Positions 59,487 through 64,000 of a DNA stretch of 64,000 nucleotides are shown here, piece after piece. Made by a program: the position numbers and the translations under genes. The first letter of the stretch is position 1. Each line of letters opens with the position of its first letter. The stretch is from Candidatus Latescibacterota bacterium. Its GTDB lineage: Bacteria; Krumholzibacteriota; Krumholzibacteriia; JACNKJ01. The stretch is taken from contig JACKDC010000001.1 in the NCBI GenBank assembly GCA_020633725.1, positions 62,001 through 126,000 of the forward strand, written 5' to 3'. A model generated the notes under the pieces. It was given only the letters and a program-made list of their open reading frames with translations, searched no databases and was not told the origin of the DNA.

Positions 59487-61043
59487 ATGCGCCTGCGACT
59501 CGCGGCGGCGGGGATCGTCGCCGCCCTGCTCTACCGCTATGCCCTGCCGCCCGAGGCGCTGAACGCGCTGGGCTGGCTCGCGCTCCTACCGCTCTTCGCC
59601 GCGGTGGAGCGCTGGGCGCCCTGCGGCCGTGTGGCGGGGCGCTGGCTCGGCCTGCCCTTCGGCCTCGTCTTCGGCTTCGCCACCTTCCACTGGCTCACGG
59701 CGCTGTCGCCCGCCGCCGACATGACCCAGCCCTGGCTGCTCTGGCCGGGCCTCGTCTTCTTCGTGCTGTATCTGAGCCTCTACCCCTGGCTCTTCTTTCG
59801 CGTCTATGCGGGACTGCGCCGCAGAAGTCCGTGGGCGCTGCTCCTCGCTCCGCCGCTGTGGACGTCCCTCGAGTGGCTGCGCGGCAGCGGCGTGCTCGCC
59901 TTCAGCTGGGTGCACCTGTCGCAGACCCAGGCCGTGGGCGGTCTGCTCGCGCCGGCGGGCTGGGTGGGCGGACTCGGCCTCGGCTTTCTGATGGTGGGCG
60001 CGCAGGCCGGCGCGGCCGCACTCCTCGTCGGTCGCGGAGCGGCGCGGCGCGTGGGCGCGGGCCTTCTCGGCGGCGCCGCCCTCGTGCTGGCGCTCGCCTG
60101 CATCCCCAGTCAGCGGGCCGGCGACGCGACGGTCACCGTGGCCGCCCTGCAGGGCAATGTCGCGCTGGCCGACAAGTGGGACCCCCGCTTCCGGATGGAG
60201 AACCTGCGCATCTACCACGAGCTCGGCGAGCAGGCCGTGGAGCGCGGCGCGAGTCTGCTGGTTTGGCCCGAGACGGCCTTTCCCGTCAGCCTCTTCTACG
60301 ATCGGCACGCCGAGCGGGCGCTGCGGAGGACGGCGCTGGAGCTGGGGGCGGATCTCATCACCGGGTATCAGGGGCTCTCGCCGCGGGGCGAGGGCGGCTA
60401 CGCCTATCGCAACGCCGCCGTCCTGGTGGCGGCGAACGGGGCGCTCGAGGGGGCCTACAGCAAGGTGAAGCTGCTGCCCTTCGGCGAGGAGATTCCGCTG
60501 GCCGACCTGCTCGCGCCGGGGCTCGACATCGACCTGGGCCAGAGCAACTTCACGCCGGGGCCCGGCGTGCGCGTGCTGGAGGGCGGCGCGCTGCGCTGCG
60601 GCATCTTCATCTGCTACGAGATGGGCTTCGCCGCCAGCGCGCGCCGCGCGGCGGCCGACGGCGCCGAGCTGCTGGTGAACATCAGCAACGACGGCTGGTT
60701 CGCCACGCGCCTCGCCCTCGAGCTGCACGCGGCGCTGTCGCCCATGCGTGCGGCCGAGAACGGCCTGCCGGTGCTGCGCTGCGGAAACAACGGCGTGACG
60801 GAGATCCTCGACGCCCGCGGCCACCTGCTGGGCCGGCTGGCCACCGACACGCGCGACCTGCTCGTGGCGACGCTCCCGCGCCCCGCGCGCGCCAGCTTCT
60901 ACGCGCGCCACGGCGGCTGGGCCACGCCGCTGGCCTGGGGGCTCTACTCGCTGGTGTCGCTGCTGTCGTACTGGCGGAAGAAGTCGGGGACGGCCACGGT
61001 CTCGGCCACGGGCGGCGCGAGGTTCGACCACAGCGCGTCGTAG
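59487..61043 (+). CDS. lnt: Apolipoprotein N-acyltransferase
   Basis: Adds the third acyl chain to lipoproteins in the inner membrane. 518 residues from ATG 59487 (GGAGGG before it; an in-frame GTG/ATG-type extension upstream has no Shine-Dalgarno). Eight or so membrane helices and the nitrilase domain with the full triad: Glu262 in WPETAFP, Lys326 in YSKVKLLPFGEE, Cys376 in FICYEMGF. The last 100 bases overlap, tail to tail, the end of the minus-strand M23 gene. Confidence 0.94.
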   Translation: MRLRLAAAGIVAALLYRYALPPEALNALGWLALLPLFAAVERWAPCGRVAGRWLGLPFGLVFGFATFHWLTALSPAADMTQPWLLWPGLVFFVLYLSLYPWLFFRVYAGLRRRSPWALLLAPPLWTSLEWLRGSGVLAFSWVHLSQTQAVGGLLAPAGWVGGLGLGFLMVGAQAGAAALLVGRGAARRVGAGLLGGAALVLALACIPSQRAGDATVTVAALQGNVALADKWDPRFRMENLRIYHELGEQAVERGASLLVWPETAFPVSLFYDRHAERALRRTALELGADLITGYQGLSPRGEGGYAYRNAAVLVAANGALEGAYSKVKLLPFGEEIPLADLLAPGLDIDLGQSNFTPGPGVRVLEGGALRCGIFICYEMGFAASARRAAADGAELLVNISNDGWFATRLALELHAALSPMRAAENGLPVLRCGNNGVTEILDARGHLLGRLATDTRDLLVATLPRPARASFYARHGGWATPLAWGLYSLVSLLSYWRKKSGTATVSATGGARFDHSAS

Positions 61044-62257
61044 CGGGCCACCTGCTCCGCGAAGACCGTCTTGCGCGCCTCCTCGAGCGGCGCCGCCGGG
61101 CGCGAGCGGAAGTTGCGCGCGTCGACGTAGCGCCCGTCCACCTTGATCCGGTAGTCGAGATGCGGTCCCGTGGACAGCCCGCTGCTGCCCACGCGGCCGA
61201 CGACCTGACCCTTCTTCACGCGCTGCCCCACCGCGGTCCCCTTGGCGAAGCTGGACAGGTGCATGTAGGTGGTCTCGATGCGACCGGGATGGCGCAGCGT
61301 GACGAAGCGTCCCTCCCCGCCGCCGCGGCCGCGGCGGACGACGGTGCCGTCGGCGGTGGCCATGACCGGCGTGCCCACGGGCGCGGCGTAGTCCACGCCC
61401 AGGTGGGGGCGGTGCACGCCCAGCACCGGATGCAGGCGATTGTGGGAGAAGCCCGAGCTGATGCGCGTGTAGTTGAGCGGCGCGCGCATGAACTGCCGCT
61501 CCAGGGAGCCGCCGTCGGCGTGGTAGTAGTGGCGGACGCCGTCTTCGTCCGGGAAGAGATAGGCGCCGCGGCGCTCGCCGTCCACGCGCATCCAGGCGGC
61601 GAGCACGCGCGTGCGCGCGCCGGCGCGGTCGGGGCGGCTGGCCGTCTCCACCAGGATCTCCATGCGATCGTCGGGGCGCAGGTCGAAGAAGAAGTCCACC
61701 TCGCCGGCGAAGAGGTCGGCCACGCGGGTGGCCAGATCGCCGTCCTCGCCCTGGGACGTGAGGGACTCGTAGAAGGACGGCGTGGCGCTGGCGGTGACCA
61801 CGCGCGGCTCCCAGTCCAGCGCGGCCGTGAAGCGCTCGGCGGCGAAGCCGTCGCCGCGGCGCCAGGCGCAGAGATCGCTCACGTAGTCCAGCGCGTAGTC
61901 GAGGCCGAGCAGGCCGCCGCTGCGATCCCAGCGCAGGACGATCTCGCGGCCTTCGCGGAAGCTCCCCAGATCGAAGACCGCGGCCACGGCGCGGCAGAGC
62001 GCCGCGCGCTGTTCGGGGGCGATCTCGGCGCGACGCAGCAGGCCGTCGAGGGTGTCCCCACGGCCGAAGCGCAGCGTCTCGCTGCGGCCTGCGGGCGCGA
62101 AGCGGTCGGGGTAGAGCGGGGGGGCGTCGACGGCGGCCGCCAGGGCGGTTTCCGCGTCGACGGTCGCGACGGTGGCGTCAGGCGCGGCGCCCTCTCGGCA
62201 GGCGCTCAGCGCGAACAGCAGGATGGCCGGCCACAGCGCCGGCCGCAGTCGAAGCAC
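60944..62257 (-). CDS. M23-family peptidase, lipoprotein
   Basis: Peptidoglycan endopeptidase or hydrolase regulator. 437 residues from GTG 62257 (GGAGGA before it), lipoprotein signal with Cys20 (FALSAC). Middle region (~65-230) resembles the OapA/LysM-like part of MepM-type proteins. M23 domain ~265-395: zinc ligands His285 and Asp289 (HLGVDYAAPVGTP), catalytic His366, but the second His of the HLH motif is Asp368 (GPHLDYR); such HLD variants are seen, I recall, in Bacteroidetes. Two bases after the POTRA-barrel gene, so one operon; its 3' end overlaps lnt by 100 bases. Confidence 0.9.
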   Translation of the reverse strand: MLRLRPALWPAILLFALSACREGAAPDATVATVDAETALAAAVDAPPLYPDRFAPAGRSETLRFGRGDTLDGLLRRAEIAPEQRAALCRAVAAVFDLGSFREGREIVLRWDRSGGLLGLDYALDYVSDLCAWRRGDGFAAERFTAALDWEPRVVTASATPSFYESLTSQGEDGDLATRVADLFAGEVDFFFDLRPDDRMEILVETASRPDRAGARTRVLAAWMRVDGERRGAYLFPDEDGVRHYYHADGGSLERQFMRAPLNYTRISSGFSHNRLHPVLGVHRPHLGVDYAAPVGTPVMATADGTVVRRGRGGGEGRFVTLRHPGRIETTYMHLSSFAKGTAVGQRVKKGQVVGRVGSSGLSTGPHLDYRIKVDGRYVDARNFRSRPAAPLEEARKTVFAEQVARYDALWSNLAPPVAETVAVPDFFRQYDSSDTSE

Positions 62258-62259
62258 GA

Positions 62260-63507
62260 TCAGCGTTCCTCCAGCAAAAACAGGGTGCGGGGCTCGCCCG
62301 CGTCACTCCATTGAACACCCAGCGAGGCCCTCAGGCCAGGCCGCCCGGGCAGCAGCGCACCCAGTCCCAAACCCCAGTCGCCGGCGCCGTCCGCGCCCGC
62401 CCGACGATACTCCCGGAAGCGCGCGGCTTCCAGCAGAACATAGGGCCCGAGCCGCACCGTCTCGGGCGGCGCGCCGCGACGCAGGCGGACGGGCAGGCCC
62501 AGCAGCGGCAGATCGGCCCTGAAGCGTGCGAACTGGAACTCGCGCGCCGGCAGCTTGCCGCGTTCGGGCAGGTGGAGCCAGCGCCAGGCGTCCATGAAGT
62601 AGATCTCGCTGACGGGACTCCGGTGCTGCGCCATGCCGCCGGCGACACGGCCCTGCAGGACCCAGCGGCCGAGCTGGCCCTCGCCGCTCAGGGCGGCCAC
62701 GCCGTGGGCGTAGCCGCGTTCGTCCGTCGGGGACCGCAACTCGGCCTCGATGGAAAGAGCAAGTTCGGGGCCGGGCAGGGGCTGCTCCAGCGCGAGACGA
62801 AAGAGGCCGTGGGCCTCGCTGCCGTCCGGATCGCGGCCGACGGGCGGGGCGCTGTCCATGCGCTCCCAGCCGCCGAGCAGCACGAGGCCCGCTCCGCCGG
62901 GCAGGCGGAAACCCGGCCCCGCGAGGCTCCACCAGCGCGTGACCTGGCTCAGGCGGAAGGGGTCGTCGTAGTCGCTCACGCCGAACTCGAGGTGGAGACG
63001 GGGCAGTCGCGCGCCGAGGCGCAGGCCGTCCATCCGGAGGCTCGCCTCGGTGAACGAGCCCACGAACACGAGCCCCTCCCAGCTCTCGCCGCGTCCGAGC
63101 GGGGCGATGCCGGTGAGGCGGAGGCCGCCGTCGAGATCGCCGTCGTCCAGCGTGAACACCGTGGGCGCGACGCGGAAGACCCGGGCCTCGCGCACCTTCA
63201 GCAGGAGGTGCACGCCCTGGGTTCCCGGCCGGCTCTCCACCTGCAGGCTGCGCAGGTAGGGCAGGTCCGTGGCGCGTCGCTCCACGCGCTGCTCCAGGCC
63301 CGGCGCGTAGGGGCCGCCCTCGCTCAGCTCGAGATCGGCGAGCAGGCGCTCGCGGTCGACGCGCTGCAGGCCGCGGACGAGGATCGTCGCGACGCGGGTG
63401 TTCCGCGCGGCGGCCGCCGCGCCGAGGACGCTGGGCGCCACGGCCGCGAGCAGCAGCAGGGCGAGCAGAGCTGGCGCGAGAGCGCGCGGATGCGGACGGC
63501 GCGGCAT
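62260..63507 (-). CDS. Putative outer-membrane beta-barrel protein with one POTRA-like domain
   Basis: 415 residues from ATG 63507 (GGGGAG five bases before; the frame is open a further 111 bases but that part overlaps the promoter). Signal peptide to ~residue 30. A POTRA-like domain (~37-110: VATILVRGLQRVDRERLLADLELSEGG outline, YLRSLQVES) is followed by ~300 residues of alternating strands (LHLEFGVSDYD, LALSIEAELRSP, WGLGLGALLPG) like an Omp85/BamA-superfamily barrel of small size. It lacks the typical final aromatic residue. Co-transcribed with the M23 gene, so likely an envelope function. Confidence 0.72.
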   Translation of the reverse strand: MPRRPHPRALAPALLALLLLAAVAPSVLGAAAAARNTRVATILVRGLQRVDRERLLADLELSEGGPYAPGLEQRVERRATDLPYLRSLQVESRPGTQGVHLLLKVREARVFRVAPTVFTLDDGDLDGGLRLTGIAPLGRGESWEGLVFVGSFTEASLRMDGLRLGARLPRLHLEFGVSDYDDPFRLSQVTRWWSLAGPGFRLPGGAGLVLLGGWERMDSAPPVGRDPDGSEAHGLFRLALEQPLPGPELALSIEAELRSPTDERGYAHGVAALSGEGQLGRWVLQGRVAGGMAQHRSPVSEIYFMDAWRWLHLPERGKLPAREFQFARFRADLPLLGLPVRLRRGAPPETVRLGPYVLLEAARFREYRRAGADGAGDWGLGLGALLPGRPGLRASLGVQWSDAGEPRTLFLLEER

Positions 63508-63559
63508 GGCGACTCCCCGATTCGCTGGGCAGGCGACCGCGACGCGCGGCGCCTCGGGG

Positions 63560-63588
63560 AACTTAGGGGGAGAGCGGGCGGGGGTCAA
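63560..63588 (-). promoter_or_regulatory. Putative promoter of the POTRA-barrel/M23 operon
   Basis: Minus strand TTGACC (63588-63583), 17-bp spacer, TAAGTT (63565-63560), 53 bp before the start at 63507. Confidence 0.65.
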
Positions 63589-63624
63589 CGTCCGGCTGGA
63601 GGCCGAACGGGGGGCCATAAAAAA

Positions 63625-63661
63625 GGGAAAGTAGCCCCAAGCGATCGAAGGCTACTTTCCC
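63625..63661 (-). terminator. Intrinsic terminator downstream of prmA
   Basis: Perfect 12-bp stem GGGAAAGTAGCC (63625-63636) / GGCTACTTTCCC (63650-63661) with a 13-base loop; on the minus strand it is followed by TTTTTT. It would end a transcript coming from prmA at the right. Confidence 0.9.
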
Positions 63662-63844
63662 GGATTACCCCTGCTGCCCCTGTCTAATCAAGACGGATGC
63701 CAATCGCCCGCACGGCGTGCAAATCGCGCAATCTGGCCCCTGGTAAGGGTTTTCTGGACCCGACGCGCTCGGGCCACCGCGGCCTGCGACTGCCGAACTG
63801 CCTCGCCTGGAGCACAGCGCGTCCTCGAATGCGGACAGCGGGGC
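63662..63844 (-). other. 183-nt stretch between prmA stop and terminator, no gene recognised
   Basis: Non-coding as far as I can see: no Shine-Dalgarno plus start, no tRNA. It ends at the strong minus-strand terminator, so it is either the prmA 3' untranslated region or a small RNA gene sharing that terminator. The remaining 63508-63624 holds the barrel-operon promoter only. Confidence 0.4.
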
Positions 63845-64000
63845 TCAGAGGCCGGGCTTGGCCCAGCGCTGGGCCACCCAGCCGTCCCGCTCGCGCTCGG
63901 CCTCCAGGCGCCAGCCGCGGGCGGCGGCGGCCTCGGCGATGCGCGGCGCCTGCTCGACGAGAAAGCCCGAGAGCAGGGCGCCGGCGCCCGGGGCCAGCGC
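63845..64000 (-). CDS. prmA: Ribosomal protein L11 methyltransferase, C-terminal end (partial)
   Basis: The minus strand is open from the right edge to a TGA at 63845-63847, 51 codons. The translation (ALAPGAGALLSGFLVEQ, then AAAARGWRLEAERERDGWVAQRW) matches the last strand and helix of PrmA, where LAPGG.LILSG and a final GEW/GWVAL are conserved. The 5' part, with the SAM-binding motifs, lies outside the window, so the call rests on the tail alone. Confidence 0.7.
   Translation of the reverse strand, partial: ALAPGAGALLSGFLVEQAPRIAEAAAARGWRLEAERERDGWVAQRWAKPGL

Noticed and set aside
63662..63844. 6S RNA or tmRNA in the region before the right-edge terminator
   Set aside because: No tRNA-like acceptor, no open-bubble long hairpin and no complementary ends could be recognised.

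Overview
The window is a gene-dense chromosomal segment of a GC-rich, diderm, probably uncultured bacterium. Evidence for a diderm is the complete lipoprotein pathway ends (lspA, lnt), lipoproteins with lipoboxes, a POTRA/beta-barrel protein and many Sec signal peptides. Four secreted proteins end in a FlgD-like beta-sandwich sorting domain (PNPFNPST-type motif, GVY.LRL end). With the Bacteroidetes-style purine nucleoside phosphorylase this points to the FCB superphylum; I infer a candidate phylum such as Eisenbacteria, Krumholzibacteriota or a relative, not proven here. There are no insertion sequences, phage genes or CRISPR arrays.

Layout. 1-2334: end of a Na/Pi cotransporter and a Ppx/GppA phosphatase. 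2418-8032: secreted proteins (small FlgD-tailed protein, a formylglycine-generating-enzyme-like/beta-propeller fusion, a FlgD-tailed zinc metalloprotease on the minus strand). 8207-12000: citrate synthase, an isolated ribosomal protein L3 gene and a secreted alpha/beta hydrolase. 12128-19018: tdk, YggS-type PLP protein, PNP, ileS, lspA, rluD-like, nearly all overlapping. 19015-22116: a STAS / HATPase / membrane SpoIIE-phosphatase partner-switching trio. 22106-24833: ruvX, mltG, larE, a small membrane protein and tRNA-Val. 24834-28312: a lower-GC cassette of four small secreted proteins, three of them paralogues of a family I cannot name, behind a perfect-consensus promoter. 28313-33348: a gingipain-like C25 protease with a FlgD-like tail, then murQ. 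33465-42032: aminotransferase, carbamate kinase, a nucleoside-type BMP ABC transporter, purD and purE. 42034-53123: Sua5-like protein, LMW-PTP, ilvE, rpiB, glyA, nrdR, a lipoprotein, tatC, polyprenyl synthase, rsfS, argS, PfkB kinase and an unknown conserved protein. 53296-64000: a 20-residue peptide, an HD-GYP protein, a FlgD-tailed secreted protein, purM, a sigma-54 activator, lnt, an M23 peptidase, a POTRA/barrel protein and the 3' end of prmA.

How it fits together. Most genes lie on the plus strand in tightly coupled operons (ATGA, GTGA or TAGTG overlaps). Where promoters can be seen they follow TTGnnn - 17/18 bp - TAnnnT. The strongest candidates for something undescribed are: the four-gene secreted cassette with its consensus promoter, structured leader and a hairpin after every gene, next to the C25 protease; two aminoacyl-tRNA synthetases with altered HIGH signatures (IleRS GVHH, ArgRS VVVS); the solitary rplC; the SUMF1/beta-propeller fusion; and a 20-residue hydrophobic peptide with a perfect Shine-Dalgarno upstream of the HD-GYP gene. 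All calls rest on reading the sequence; no database search was run.
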